64,000 nt of DNA from Chionis minor (lineage: Eukaryota > Chordata > Aves > Charadriiformes > Chionididae). A model generated the notes under the pieces. That model had not been told where the DNA came from. It did not search any database and saw only the letters and a program-made list of their open reading frames with translations. Every line of letters begins with the position of its first letter. The first letter of the stretch is position 1. The stretch lies in assembly GCA_013398295.1 (NCBI GenBank), contig VZSF01008872.1, positions 124,001 through 188,000 of the forward strand, in the 5' to 3' direction. Shown here piece after piece: positions 11,641-26,952 of this stretch. The position numbers were made by a program, and so were the translations under genes.

Positions 11641-14600
11641 AGATACATAATTACCACATTTTTCCACTGTCTTTCTGTGGCAAAAGCACTGCATATAACA
11701 AATACCGGAGGACTACACTGTTGAAATTATACTGTAACTTATAAATGGGACAAAATTAACCACAGTAGTACTATACTGAAGTCATCATTTGTTGTTTTCT
11801 GTGATTAAATTGGTCTCATAACTATAACTGGTTCTGCATCATCTGCTAAGAAAACAGTAGAGTTATTAAAAACCAATAAAAGTGTTGGCACTTTGTCCAA
11901 GTTTAACACATTTAAGTATTTACGTTTTAAACTATCTTTGTAGGAATTCCCATTCTTCAGTTTTTTTTTTTTAAAGTAACCTTCAGTGACTAGTCCCTTA
12001 GACAGCATGACTGCCTTCAGAAAATAGGTAACTGCCCCTGGATTTCTAGTGGGATGGGGGATGCCTTACATAGTAATATAATAAATATAATGCCTTTGTT
12101 ATCAATTATTGAAAATTTAATTTTTCCTCTTCTATTGTAGTAAATGTTTGCATATATGGGAGTCTGTATTCTAAATGGAAATGATCAGTCTGCTGCATAT
12201 AAAATTACCCACTACTGTAATACTATTTAGTAAATACTTCAGTCTTTGATTTTCCCATGTTTTCTACTGTCAAAACTGCTGCAATGATCCACTAGTTCAT
12301 TCTGTCCAGTCTTGTAACCTCACTCTACCAAACACATGCATTAACAATCCTTGTATGAAAGTTTTGTGTACCCTCAAAAATTAATAATTAATGTTAATAA
12401 TTCTGAGTATTTACTGGCTGTATTTAGGGATTATACCCAGTCTTAACTCTGTGATAACACTTTACTTACCCATGTGCATTTTTTTTCCTAATAATCTCAT
12501 AAAAGGGATGATGCTTCCATCCCTTTCATCCCATTCAAAAGCTTTTGAAAGATCCACAAAAATTGTTTACACTGGTTGTCTTTAGTCCAGGTTTTGTCTG
12601 GCATCCTCAGAATGTCTAGCAGTACAAAAGAGTACACTACACAATTATAGAACTCATGTTACTTTGTCCCTGTTGTATCATTTTGCTTTGTAAATTTTTA
12701 AATTCTTATTTTTAAACTCTTATGAACCAATATACCTAATGCTGAAGTGGTCAGCATTTACCATCTCTAATTCTCAGGTTACTTTCGGTGCCTTGAAAAG
12801 GCCCATCTGTTTCTCTGGTAGAACCAGGGACTGGGAGAAAAACCTTTTCATTTTTAAATAATTTTAATACCTCCACACTAATTAGATATTTTGTTCTATG
12901 ACAGTGTTCCCCATGCATTAAAGCGAGGGCAGCAAATTAAGCAAACGAAAAAAGATTGAAAGAAAGTATTTAGCTGTCATTAAATCTATGCTTAAATAAT
13001 TTATTTAATTGAACTGATGGTGCCAACTTTCCATGCTTTGTGTGTTCCTAAAGGTTATGAAAACATGCGCAGGTAAACAGGCATATGAAAGGACGTTAGG
13101 GAATATCAGTAACAGCGGAAGGGAGGTGTCTGACTCTTGCTCAGTTCAATAGCAAAGTTCCTCTTGATTTCAAAAGGAACAATGAATTACCTTTTCCCTA
13201 GCAGGGTGACTCTTCCTTTAATGGAAGTGTAATGTCAGGGAGTCAGCAACCTGAGCCTCGGCAGTTGTTACAGCTCCTGAGGTTGTGGACCTTCTGTTGT
13301 GTGTAAGTAAACCTGTGCTGCAGAGAGTTCTTCTTGGGCTTGCATGTTTTTATTATTTACATTACAAATTATGACTGAAATAAACTAAGGTCCTGAGTAG
13401 TAGTTATCTATTTGGGCACTCTAGTAACACAGCAGTTTCATGGTGAGAGGTGCCGAGTGCATTCAGCAAGAATCCACTGGCTCCTTTTGATTTCCAAAGG
13501 CAGTCAAATCTAGTCTAACTTGGCTGCCCAGTCTAACGACTTCAGAGACTTCCTATAAAGTCAGAAGAGATGTAAAAGTAACCAAGAGGCCAATCTATCC
13601 CACATGTGCATTTACTTTAGTTGGGGTGAGACATCCATTGCAGTGGCACAATTGTGTCTACTGACAGCAGAACCAGTGCAGGTAACTGGTTTGGACCAGA
13701 CACCCAATTTATTTTTAAACAGGTAAGGTTAGATTAGATGATCACACTTAGTGTTCCTGAATAATTTCTTATGAAAATTATTTATTATTTATAAAAATTG
13801 TAAGCTACTTCTATCTCTGTAGGCTGTGTGATCTCTGATATTATTTAAATTAAATAACACATGCACATGTATTGTACATCTATAGGTTTAAAAAAAACCC
13901 CAAACCCTAAATGTTGGGATTTGCAAAAATGCGTGCCTAAACAGTAAGTTTATGGGTTTTGTATGGAACGTGTGGGTTTTGCTGGAATGTGTGGAGTGCC
14001 TGCATGAAACTTTACTGTGATAAAGCTCAGGTCACATTAGTAGAGATTTTTCTGAGTACAAATTCAAGGCCTAAACCTAGATTCTTTACATCTGTAATCA
14101 CTGTCCTTTTTAGAACGTGCAAGTTGAACAACCAGTACAGATGTCCTTACAGAGGTAAAATGTGACTGAGTCAGCAGTTTTTAAATTGTTGTCATTGATG
14201 GAAGTGCAAAGATAGAGATTCATTGTAAGCCTGAGTGAGCAGGTTGGACAGTAGAAATGTCATCAGTTTTGAGGGTGCCCTCAGTATTGGTGTGCTTTAT
14301 ATCAAAATGCTGGCTTAGGCAGTCTAAAGCTCAGGAATTTCCTTCAAAATCTAAAACTCTTATTTTCAAGGTAAGTGGCTTACTTTAAGGTAGTTTAATC
14401 TAGTAGATTTGCTCTGTATTGTTAGGATACAGCCTAACTTGTTAGGATTACAGCTGAAGGTTGCAAGGACTACAAGAAATATTATGACATTAAAGTCTGG
14501 CTAAAGAGCTTCAATGGATATTAAAAAAAGGATCTGTTTAAAAATATATTTTTCAATAGTAAAGCTCTTTCTTTCTTAATTTATTTCTCTCTTAAAATGG

Positions 14601-17600
14601 AAACATCATAAAAATGTGTTTCTTGTTCACATTTTACCTTGGATATTTGACTCTTGGCAAATTAAAACAGCTTCTGGGGTATGAATGGGGTGAACAGTGA
14701 ACCTCTGCCCTTCCAGAAATGTTTGTTTTAATTGGCTGATAGATCCACATCTGGAAACAAAATTAACTGCTTCAAGCCCAGGTTGCTTCCTACATAATGT
14801 AGCGGTTACATACCCTATGTTGAAAATTGCAATTTTAAATGATCCCTGGAGGGACTAAAATACATACCAGTGCAACTACAAGACTTAATTAAAATCTGCC
14901 TTCAACCACTCATAAACACTGTTAAATTAGATTTAGACAGATGGGACAAATTATTATTATCATTATAGGGAAAAGACACTATCACGAAAATGAACATTCT
15001 CCCTTGTCTCATCTCCATTTGTAAAACCCATGCCAATAGAAATCCCCGAGCTAAACTTCTCTGTAATAAATAACTTGTCAGTAAAATTTTATGGGATTGC
15101 AACAGCACAACAAAAGATCTACTACTTTAAAAAAAAAAAAGTTCACTAAAAAGGGAGGATTAAATTTCCCAAATGTTGTCAAAACTTACCATATCATTCT
15201 CATAACAGTAATTGCTACAAAAGCATCGCAAAATTACAGGAAAACTTAGCAATGGCCTTTGTTGAAAAAGAATATATGGTGTTGCTGCCTTTCTTATCAG
15301 AAATAAGAGGATTAATTATTAAGGCCCAGATTTTTTCATCTGACTGTGACTCTTTGCAGTGTTGCCAGCTCAAGGCAGATCTGGTTGCTGTTTTGCTTCA
15401 GAGTCTTTTTTAGACTGTGACCCTGTACTAGAACGGAAGTCCCCTATATTTTGGGCACAGACGAAGTGAAAGAAGGCACCATCCTGCAAATCTGTTTACA
15501 GTCACTGACAGCAAACAGATGTAAAGATGCTTTAACTGTAGTGTAGTCCCATGAGCAATGGAAAATTGAAAGGGTGTGGGGAACCTCTCTTTTTGCCACA
15601 GTAATTTCATTGATATTGATATGAAGGATGTTAGCAACAATAGTTGTCCTGCTACTATGAATTACCACAAGGGAATTAAGATTGCAAAGATTTACAAAAC
15701 GATCATGCAAATGTATTTTATACACGCACCCACATATATATGCACACACATTCACATACTTGGAAAAATAAGTTTTCTCTGTCTTTTCCTTAGAGCTTTG
15801 GATTTACTCAGTACTTTGCTGTGAATTCAGTATCATAACAAAGAAACCTGTATGTGGCTGGAGGGAAGAAGTAGTTTCTTGCTCTCGTTTAGTCATTAGC
15901 TGTAGTCAAGGTGCCTTTCAGGAAGAAGGGATGACAGATAGGTAACATCCCCACTATCAGATCCACTGGCACGGGATGTACTTGTGGGGGGACAGCGGGA
16001 GACAGAGCGCACAGGGATACAGGTGCAGCTTTTCCAGCGCAGTAGTAAGATGAATGCACCTATTGTCACCGCTCCCCTGCTTTTCCGTAGCCATTAGTAT
16101 GACAGTGCTGTAACTGATTACCTGACATAAGACCTGCTTTGAAATTTTTCTCTTTTTTTGAAGCTGTCCTTTGAGCTTTTCAACAGTGTATGGTTATCTA
16201 CTGTGTCAATACATTAGTCTTTCTAGTTCAAGCTGTGCTATCTTTGCAGTGGCAGAAAATTTTATGTACTTGTAACAAAAGGAGGTAATATTTAGGTTTG
16301 ATAGCTATGTTGACGGCTGTGCATGGCAATGGTCTGTTACATAATAATAGCAAAGGTCAGGAAGGTATTTATCAGGGTAAGGAGAATTGTCGATATAGTT
16401 GGACTCAATTTCTGTAGCAACATAATTTGCATGCTAAAGCTCTTTATTTTACTTAAATGTTTCCCTCTGGATGCACTATCCAAAACGAAAAAAAAAAAAG
16501 AGTTCACTAGTTCTGTTTGAGACAATGCTACATATCATAGATCATCACACACAAATGCATTACACAAATTAAGTGCACGGGACCTGAGAGCAATCCATAA
16601 CAGAACGGCCGGATTATGAAAAACTCATTTTCCTTCCATTCTAATAACTGCCTGAAAAATATTGACTGCTTCAGAAACTATTGGGAAATAATTTTTAATT
16701 TAATTATGTTTTTAGGCCTTACTTTATAACAACTCATCATCTCATCGATACAACTTTTCTGGGAATATACAAAGAGAAACATCGTAAAGCGCTTTGGTAG
16801 CGTCCACAAAATATTGCCATATTTTCAATACAAACTCTCCTAATTTGGTAAGTGTTACTGGCAGTGGAAGTATTTATGAAAATGTATCTGTCTTGATTTC
16901 AGATTTATTTTATTTACTACTCTTTTTAATGGGATGCTCGTTTTCTTAAGACAAGCTGGAAAAGAAATCTTTCTTAACTCACTAGCTTATTAGTAGCCAC
17001 ATATTTTATGGGGAAAGGTGACCATTTAACCCATGTTGGGACTTGTTTACAAGCTTGCACTCAGCAAATAAGTTTCTAAATATATAAGGAGTTTTGCATA
17101 GTCCCATTCCTGGGATGTGCTCCAGCAAATTTAAAGATGGGGTAGTGTGGATTTAGCTTCAAGACTTTTTGCTTCTGGTTTAAACCAGATAAACAAAAGA
17201 AAATCCTACATCAAAGTAGAAGGCAGCTTTTTAAATGGGTGTGGGCAGAAGAATCTGTGGACTCTCATCTTTTGAGTCTATATTTAAGATTTTATGAAAA
17301 TGTTCACATGCTGTTCAATTTTTTTCCCCCCCTCAGAGAATACAGAGAGAAAAATATCTTTAAGAAATAGAAAACTGCTGTCACAAAAACCTGCAATAAT
17401 TGATGTGAGAAATGGGATGATGTAATGTTTAGATGAAATTTTACCACAAAGATAATAACGCTATGATAATTTCCTCTGTTCAGAAATAACTACAATCAGT
17501 CAAAGAGATGTTATATTAAGTCTTTTATGTTGTATTTACTCCCAAGCATGACAGTTGATGAAATTTTCAGAGGAAGACAAAGTTCATAACTGTGCACTTA

Positions 17601-20600
17601 ATGAAATTCCTAATATTGCTAATGATACTTTCTTTTTATATTATTCCAAAGAGCTGCATGAACCCTGGTCATGGATAGCTTTGATTTATGACAGCAGTCA
17701 TATTTATAATGCTTGTTAGTCATTCAGAATTGTTTGTTTGGGCAAACTGTTAATGTCAAACTAGTATAATTTTATTGATGTAATTATTTCTTTCATTATA
17801 CCAGTGCCTGCAAGCATTTCTATAGTTAGAGTTATATTAGCATTCTGTTCTAAAACCCGTATTTCAAGGATTTATAAATTAGCAGTAAAAACTTGCTTCA
17901 AGCTAAATCTTGATATGTAAAGCGTGAAGCACGTCTATAACTTGGAAAAGTTTCAAAAGACTTAGTATAGAGGTTTTTTGCTTTTTTTTTCTTTCTTCAA
18001 GAGACAGTTATTTCTGAGAGGTGGGCAGAAAGCCTGGAAGAAAGGTATCAACAAAAGTATGCTTGTACATCTGGAGTTGAGAAAATGGGTTTCAGCTTTG
18101 AAAGAAGGGGATATTATCTTAATCTAAATCCTTAACTTAGCCCTTTGTAATATTTGTTTTCACTTATGTGTTGAGGCAGATAATGCTAGCTGATGTGTTT
18201 TACTTTGATGGTGGTCATTCAAAAAGGATCATGGCAGGCTCAGGGTTGTGGAATTTAAGTTCCATCCATGTGCTGCCATACAAAAATCTGGATCTGAAGG
18301 CATGAAGGTGTCTTGTCATTCAAAAGGCTCAGTGTCTGGGTAGAGCTGTTGTTGACAACTGCGGGAAGAAACTTGTGTAAACAAAGAACAGTGTAAAAAC
18401 TGTAATGTGATGCCACATTCTGCAGACATAATGCATTTTCTTGAGTTTCCTATGGCAAAGAAAGAAGAAAATACCAAATACTATCAAGTGTTGCACTTTT
18501 TCTAGTGAAATTCTGCAACTGAAGCATGTTATGTGCCTTGGGGGACATTAGTTTGGAAACAGTGAATGAATTTACACATTTAATTTGTATGTGTAATTTT
18601 GTGAAATCATTTGTGAAATTTTTGAAATTAGATTCACACTTGATAGTATCAGTCTGAGGAAGTCAGTAAGCTGGGGATTGCTTTGCAAAATGGAGAAAGC
18701 TGCATCGTTTCCGTAGGCAAGATACTCTTTTCACGGGTGCAACATCCGTGACATATATGCTTTTTAGTCCCTTTGTTATTTTGCTACAACTATCTGTTGA
18801 CTTGTTCCATTTTGAAAACATTTTGAAAAGGGATTGACAACAGCACTGTGAGAGCCTACATTGATTATTTCTCAGTCATTTCCAGAGTGTGTGTGCTAAA
18901 CTTAGTATAAGAAGAGGTGGCTGGTTTTTAATTTGCTGTCCCTCAGAATTATCTCCCATATGAGAGACAAGTTGCCTTCTCTACATCTCCAGTGGAAAAT
19001 TGTCAGCGATAGAAGGCCAGGTTTTATCCCTGCTTTACCTCCTCCTGTTCTCTGGGTGCAGCAGATTTTGTTCTTAACATCACCCAATAAGGGAGGGTAA
19101 CATGGCGGTGTGAAGTAATTATGGCGGGAAGTATGGTCAGTAAAGTCCAGTGTCATTCCTAATTTTGCTTCCAGTATGATCCAACCCTTCCAATACCTCT
19201 TTTGGTGGATTCTATGTTTTACTGCAAGAAGTCTTTTTTGGTGGTTGCAGAATTACGACACAGTTCCCATGATTGCCTTGTGTTACTCCTTTGTCTCTTT
19301 TGGCTGTGATACGGTGTCGAAGCGAGGTGTTGGCTGCTCTGGGAAAACTGGGTAGCAGTTCTGCTTATTTTGACATGTAGAATGGCACACATGGCAGCTA
19401 TGGATTTTTCACGGAAAAGGACAGTTTGTGCAGGTGATTCAGAATAATTGTGTGCTGCGCTGTTTTCCTCTGCAAGACTGAATTTGGAAAGGGCTGTGCT
19501 AGAAGACTGTTAGCTAATGTATCCTAATGTTATAATGAACCTGGTCTTCCCTAACAGCTTTCAGGGTACACAAAGAGCTGTAGCAGGCTGGTTAAGGGTC
19601 TTCTAAACACCAAGACCATAGTGGGTATGTGGTTGGAAAGAAAAGTGGCTTGAAACTGGTTTCCTCTGTCACACAGAGACTTCTGCACTCTTCTGCCAGA
19701 GCTGAGGGTGGACCAGAAGCGCTGGTATACCTGCTGTTAACTTTAGACAATAGCTCTAATATGCATAGTGGATTGGTTAAATGGTTGCTTTGATTCCTCG
19801 CTAACAAGGCAATAGCAACTCTGGAGAAAAAAGATATGCATCATGTTGAGAAAGTTTCTTTTCTGTTTTGTTATTGTCTATTCTGCCTGCTGTTTGGAAT
19901 GTGTAAAATGATTCTGACAAGCTTGATATGTGCCAACGCCCAGCATGCCCACTGGTGGGAAGATTATCATCACCCAGATATAATAAAAAGATTCTAGAAA
20001 AGTGCCTGTAATGATGGGCTGCTTTTCTGGCACTGACAGGGATTTCTATTTATTTTAGCAACACCCGCTAGCACCACTGTAGCTAAAGGCCTGTTAGCAT
20101 TTTCATTAGAAATTCATTTCAGGACTTTATAACTCAGCTGGAAAATTTGCTTTGAACTCAAGAGCTGCACAGAAGAATTTTATAGAGACTGTTTTTTATT
20201 TTCTTGTGATTTTGCATTGAGCAAAAGTAAGCTATTTAGTCAATAATAAATGGGGAAAACCAAAACATGTTAGCTAATGAGAATTCTACTCAGGAAAATA
20301 TGTAGTATGTTTTTGATATCATCAACTGAAAACTAGAACTGTGTATAAGTACTTGTTGAATCTAAGCTGAGTGTTGCAGTTTTTAACCCCATGGAATTAT
20401 ATTCCTTGTGAGTAGTAAAAATGTGCTAAAATGCACAAGTGTGTGGCATTTGCCTAATCTGCCTCAAAAGCATGTGACTGAGTTTAGCAGTTAGATTTTC
20501 TGATTTTTAATATTATAATCACTGTTCATAAGTAACGATGACAGTTTATTTCAGATCCTGACTGACTGCTTTGTTCTTGGCAGTCAAGCATGTTATCTCA

Positions 20601-21980
20601 AGACTTGACTATTTTTTTTTTTCCTTATATTCCGTGGGAGGTAAACAGGCACTTGCTTTTGGAAGTCTTAATATCAAATACAACAATACTAATATACCTA
20701 CCTAAAATTTCAAAATAATTTTCAGATGCCTTTTACTATTAAAAGCAATTTAAAATGATAGGTTTTTTAATACTCCCAGAGAAGAACATTATATGTAAAT
20801 CTATTTGCTTTGCTATGTACTTGAGAACTGGTTGGGTGAGCAAAGTAAGTTCGGTTTAAAGGATAAACATGAAACTAATTGTGTAATTTAATGATTCAGT
20901 GAAAAATGAATTTGGATTTAATATAAGGATAAAGTCAGCAAAAATATATTCCCATGGAAGGTCTGTCTATACATAAATAGGACATTGGGACTATATAAAA
21001 TAACAGATACAGAATATGGTGATATTTTCAGATTACATGTAATTTATTTGTGAACAGGTATTTACAGACCCCAATTTATACTTTTAATGTCTTTAATATA
21101 CACACATTTTTATCAGATTTTCCACCAAATCTGCTTGTTAATATGTAGCATGTGGTTGACAGTATTATTGACAATAATCTGTGGCATGCTTACAGTATTT
21201 ATATGATGCCTAGAGTGAAAACAACCATATCAAAATCTATCTAGAATGGGTTAAGACCAAATATATTTATTGTTGTTGTTGATGACACTGATAAAGAAAA
21301 TTCACATGACAGTGTTTAAAAGCTCTAATTTTTTTATATAGACAACCATGAGCGTGTCAGGCACGATTATCTTGGTGTTATAGCAGAGATACTCAAAAGG
21401 ATTCTTCAGACGCATAATCAGTGGGAAGCTGCAGCCTTCCTCTATGTTTCCACAACCAGCAGCACAGTATGTATGTTACTCGTGTCTGTAGAAGAATTTC
21501 TCTCGACTTCAGCCAAAACTGAGTCTGGCATTTCAAACAGGTGCAAGCATGTGATATTCTCACCATGTAGACGAGTAAGTTCAAATGCCACGTATCCTGA
21601 TGTGTGACCCTCTACAGTCTTTCTGGGTGAGCAGAAGAATACTCTTGAACAATGAGCTTTTGCATTTGCAGACTGATAGATTAGAAATAAAATCAATAAT
21701 GGTCATTAAAAGAGAAAAAAACCTCCCCCACTTTTCAAGATGGTGTTTGCTGATGCATTACCAAGGCTATTCAGTCGATGAAAAAGACGGTTACATAAAG
21801 AGGATTTTAGTGAATACTTTTCCATATGCACTTACTGCATTAAGTGAGATATATTTTGTATGTGCTATTGAAACTTGCAATAACACAAATGGTTCGAAAA
21901 AAATCTCATATTTAAGTAGTGCTTCTCGACAGCTTCTTGAAATGTTACCCATTAAAACCTTTTAACTGATGGAAAAAATA

Positions 21981-22002
21981 TTGCCATCATGTTGCCATCA
22001 TG
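21981..22002 (+). repeat. Tandem duplication of an 11-mer
   Basis: TTGCCATCATG occurs twice head to tail (21981-21991 and 21992-22002) with no mismatch. This suggests a recent replication-slippage duplication. Confidence 0.8.
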
Positions 22003-24861
22003 TACTCACAGCAAAGGTAATTTTAAAGTAAAAGTCATGTGTAGAAACAAAAGAACTTGCAAACAATTTAAGAGAATTTGACTCTTTAAAATCTTGAAAT
22101 TTCTTTGATGTTAAACAAACATGTTGCTCAAGTTAGAGAAATAACAAGGTTAAGAAAAGGTAGACCATAAAGAGGTTTTTCTCTGAATTATTAACTGTGT
22201 TGTACAGGTTATACCACAATGGTCATGCTTTGGTGGGTCCCCACGTGCCACAAGCTTCCGAAGTGTGACCACCTTTTTAGATTGATCGGTATGTACATTG
22301 CATTCACATTGCTTCCACTAGATCTTGGAAAATGGCTGCCACTTCTGACATTGTATTTTCTCTGAGAAGGTCTTGTGATTTCTTACATTGGTAAATAATG
22401 ACTACTGTTTTGGGAAGAAGGTACTGGAGAGCTGATTCTCTTACAGGGTCATACCTTGGGGATTATAAATTTCCATGTGGATCCAGAGCTATGAGAGTTT
22501 GTTAATGACTTCCCTGAGAGGAAGCGGTGCTCCTCTCAAACTGTTACCTTCCCCACCCACCAATCTCCAAGAAGAGTTACAATTTTCACACTTTCTGAGG
22601 GATGAGGACACCTAATGTGTTTCAGTAGCACAGCTATCAAGGCGTATTCCTGGAAGGCACATTATTTAGCTTTAATTAAAGTGTAGAGAGATTAATTGTT
22701 TTCAGGAGAAACTAACAGAATTGACCTCTTGTATAACCCTGGCCAGAGCTTTGCAATAATTCTCACATCCTGCTCTTAACTTCTGGCCAAGGAAAACGTG
22801 CCTCTCAATTTGAAGTCTGTTGATGATGAACAGTTCACAGACATCTTTAGATAAACTGTTCTCGTTGTTCATTATCTTCACTGTTAATTCCTTTCCAGTC
22901 TAATTTGTTTAGCTTATATCTGGCCTTTATACCTTATTATGTCTTCACCTACTCGTATCAGAAATCTGGTCCCTACTAAAGTACTTTCACACCCTGACGA
23001 AATCATCTCTAAGTCTCTCCTTTGATGAATGAAATGGAAGTTTCCCATTGAGAGATATATACACTACAGATTATTATTTTTTTTTTTAAGAGCGTGGTTT
23101 GACAAAACCAAAGTGAGGTTCTTCAGATAACCTAAACATTTTGTTTGGTATGTGAGAAATCTAAAAAAACCCTAGTGCTTTACATATTTTAAACATAATT
23201 TGTTTTCCTGACTGTTGATTATATTTTCTCTGGAAGTATTTGTGTGTGAGTAGGAAAGCAAATATAGTAGCATTGTAGCTATTATAATATTTCTTTTAAA
23301 AATTACTCCCATCTCTTCTTTCAAACTTAGGACTTACTGACTTCATAAATGAAGACTGCACAATGCCTTAAGAGAGAAGATGAAGAAAAGTGGAGCTGAG
23401 CTCTGAGGTGCTAAACACAACCAGAAAGATGGTTATAGGACAGAAGCTTTATTTGTTAAACACTTTTCAGATTACAAACTAAACAAAACAAGCAAAACAA
23501 AAGAACATCTCTTTGGATGTTTTACTGAAATAATTTGCTTCAAAATATCTATTTTCAGATTCTTTCCTCCCCTTTCACTCCAGCCAGACCTAATCTGGAA
23601 ACTGAGACCTAGAAAAGTTGTTCAGTTACAGCCCACTTATAAAAAATATTCCGAGCAGTCACAGTGGATGAGACACCAAATACTCAGACATAAAATTGTC
23701 CATATGCAGGGCTAACATTGCAGTTCTTCTGATAAAGACTGCTAGGAACTTTAATCATCCAAAATGGATAAGATGGTTGCGTCTGTTCCTACAACAATAG
23801 CTTCTCTCTGAGCCCCTAAAGTCATTTAAAGAATAGGTCCAGCACTAATTTACACTACCTTCATTCAAGTTAGTAAAATATTTTCTTCAGGGGGAAATAT
23901 TTTATTTGTCATTTTAAAAAGTCCACCTCTTAGACACTTGTAAAATTATAATATATCATGGGATGAAAGCCCTGGTTAATGCTGGCTGCAGTGGTTTCCA
24001 GTATTGAGCCTTAAAATTGTATTCATGTTTCAGGAGAGAGGGGGGGTTCTTTCTCCATGAAATCAGTAAATATAAATTTAATTTGAAATCCATGTCTGAA
24101 GCAGCAATCTTTAAGACCACAGAGGTCGAATATGGCTAAACCAAACTGTTTTAGTTTTACCAAAACAACCTTTTTAACGTTCTTACCATGACCCACTTGT
24201 TTCATTAAATTAAAACAAATAAAAAGGAAAATAATTCTTCTATGAAGAAAACAGGACTTTCTCTTAGCTCTTAATAAAACAGGATATTTTTAGAAATAAC
24301 TCCTAATGTTTAAAATTGAATAATTTTAAAAGTACACATAGCTGTTTAGTTGTAATATCTTTTGTCAGTTTTCACAGTGACAGATGTCTTACTGAAATAG
24401 CTGTGCATGTGCAAGTTTGGTTTGAATTATGTATCAGGACTCTGTTATTAGTGTTTTGTTTTTAATGGAGCAGGCAATATTCTGTAGTTACTTGTGTGTG
24501 ACATTTTTATTTATCATATAAGTAAAAAAGCCTCTGCTATTCCCTGTCATGACCTCCTTGATTTGTCTTCAAAATACAATTCATGTAAATAACAAGTCTA
24601 GCAAAATTTCATTTACAAAGACAAAAACTATTTCTTAATACATATGTTTTAGTGTAATGCATTTCATTCATGTGTCACACATATAGGCTAGAAGCTACTG
24701 AACTGAAGAAGTATCGTTTCAGCCTCAAAAGCTCAGCTTCAAATGTTATTATGCTAAGAAACGCAAATAGGCGATGCATGAAAAGGAGAAAATAGAAGGT
24801 GAGAAGCAAACTACTAGTAATCCTGGTTGAATAACTCTGTAGGCAGTATCGTGCCAAGGTA

Positions 24862-25178
24862 TTCATAGAATCACAGAATGCTTTAGGTTGGAAGGGATCT
24901 TAAAGACCATCTAGTTCCAAGGCTCCTGCCATGGGTAGGGACACCTCCCTCCAGACCAGATTGCTCAAAGCCCCATCCAACCTGGCCTTGAACACTTCCA
25001 GGGATGGGGCATCCTCAACTCCTCTGGGCAGCCTGTTCCTAACATCTAATCTAAATCTACCCTCTTCCAGTTTGAAGCCATTAATCCTCATCCTATAACT
25101 ACATGCCCTTGTAAAAAGTCCCTCTCCATCTTTCTTGTAGACACCCTTCAGATACTGGAAGGCTGCTATGAAGTTCCT
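24862..25178 (-). mobile_element. CR1 LINE fragment, 5'-truncated
   Basis: On the minus strand this is the last part of CR1 ORF2 plus its 3' UTR. It ends at 24862 with the terminal ATTCTGTGATTCTATGA repeat. The frame reads [19 protein letters not shown] and then [18 protein letters not shown], nearly the same as the young copy at 41.9 kb. Twelve codons (the KKFFTV...HW segment) are missing in frame between FRLD and NRLPR, so this copy has an internal 36-bp deletion. Similarity stops near 25178, in the part matching QYLKG. The copy cannot be active. Confidence 0.9.
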
Positions 25179-26952
25179 AAGAGGAAAGGGTGGATTATTT
25201 TATTGTTAAGATATTAACCTTCTCTAGCATTGAGTCAGTCGCTGTTCCATTGAGGAAAATACTTGGACCTAAGAAAAGGTTTCTGTTGCAAAATGTTTGC
25301 ACCATATTAAGCATCGGAATAAACTAAATTCAGAGAAACTTGCAGCTTCTACTTAGAACTTGAGGGCACTTAGGTGTTACTTCTTTAAAACCTGCAAGGT
25401 AGGGTTTGCAAGAATTCTGCTCCTGGTAGGAACAATAAACAACTTTGTTGATACACAAAATGAGATAGAATATAATTTGCTCAGTCTTGGTTTTGAAGAT
25501 ATGCAGGTCTAGCACTAATAAAAAGTGAGAACAACTTAACTTCTGTCAATAGAGGAAGCAGATAAGAGCTTTCATAAACAGAGCACATATATTCATTTAA
25601 AAGGTAAAATGTTTATATTTCACAATGGAAAGGCAGTTTGGTGTTGTGTCTGTGTAATTAAGAGAACAAAGCAGTGGTTATATCTGCAGATTTCTGCTCC
25701 TTCATCTTTGTAAATAGGTCTGTCATGTGAAATGGAGTGATACATGCCAGACCTCCCTGGAGTATGAAGGGTGCTTTCCCCCCCCGCTTCCCTGCCTCGC
25801 CCACTGGAACAGAATCTGAAATAACTAACCAGAAGTGCTTTCATTATTTCACTTTCTTTTTGCCATAATGGACATTAGAGTACAACTCTTTTGTAGCTGC
25901 TATGGCATTTGAAAAACAAATTAACCACTTTGTCTTACATTCTGAAATGTTTCTTTCAACCTTCTTTTCCTTCAACCTTCAGTATTATTTCAGCTTTTCA
26001 AAGAATATAAATCATTATAAAACTATTATCAGTGGAAAAGCATTCATCATGAATCCGTAGTATCATGTGCCTTTGTATCTTATTGCATGGTTATTTACAA
26101 TATAGAATTATAATAGAATTCTGCTTGTAATATATTTAATTTCATCACAGGTAATTCATAGTATTCAGAAGGTTAGTCCTTATAAATGTCAGTATTTGTA
26201 GTGAAAAATATTTTGAATGCCTCATTTTTCGATTTAATATAATTGAAGACATTCATCTGGTCGACCGTTTTTTTCCAAATATTAACAAATTTAAATGCTC
26301 CTAAATATTAAAAATGGATCAGTAACTCCAAGACAGGTTTTCATGTTTAGTTCACCTTTAGTTTTACATGTAAGTTTTATTATGGCCTTTAAACAGATGC
26401 AAAAGGTAAGGAAGTGAACTGGTCACAATTATGTAACTGTTTAAGAAGGAGTTAAGCAGGAAACTAATTTTTCTGCTCTGAAGAGAAGGGATTTCTTCTT
26501 GTTTTTCTCTATAAGTGGTGGAATGTCCTCCAGCTCTCTTGAGCTGAAATTAGAAAAAATTCTGTAGAATCTTAACAAGTGTGTGTTTTATACCTAGTGA
26601 AATTCTCTATTGTTAACCCTACCTAACACTTCTGTTTCTTTTGTTTCATAACATATGTTCAAATCCTGTTCATCTCTACATTAATCTGCCTTTATCATAT
26701 TTTTTCAACAATAAGGCTATTGTTTGTATTCTATTCAGTTCATCTTATTAAAACAGAAGTATTGCATTAAAGGGTCTTTAATAATAAATGTTTCCTCACT
26801 AACTTTTTGGTATCCTTTCAAGGCTGATTTCTACAACTGCTTAATTGCTTTAAGCCTCGCAGCTCATTACTTGTAAAAGAAAATAACTTAAATCTAATCA
26901 AGGCCTTCATTTACGTGAAAATCATTTTTTAATTATATGAAATTGTACTCAC
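25179..26952. other. Non-coding DNA
   Basis: AT-rich sequence with no exon or transposon that I can recognise. A C-rich run lies at about 25777-25801. Nothing else stands out. Confidence 0.5.

Larger units (their letters stand above)
11156..24861. other. Long non-coding stretch
   Basis: About 13.7 kb of AT-rich sequence. I find no exon, RNA gene or recognisable transposon. It holds a T/G-rich tract at 11591-11640, scattered poly-A and poly-T runs, and a tandem 11-bp duplication at 21981-22002. A GC-richer patch near 15950-16080 has no readable ORF. The ORFs here (up to 126 codons, 21585-21965) have no family motif and no paired splice sites. Confidence 0.5.

Noticed and set aside
21585..21965. 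126-codon plus-strand ORF
   Set aside because: The composition is typical of AT-rich random frames and the region overlaps minus-strand ORFs of similar quality. No family motif.
22664..22680. Palindrome CTTTAATTAAAG
   Set aside because: Short AT-rich palindromes are expected by chance in this base composition.
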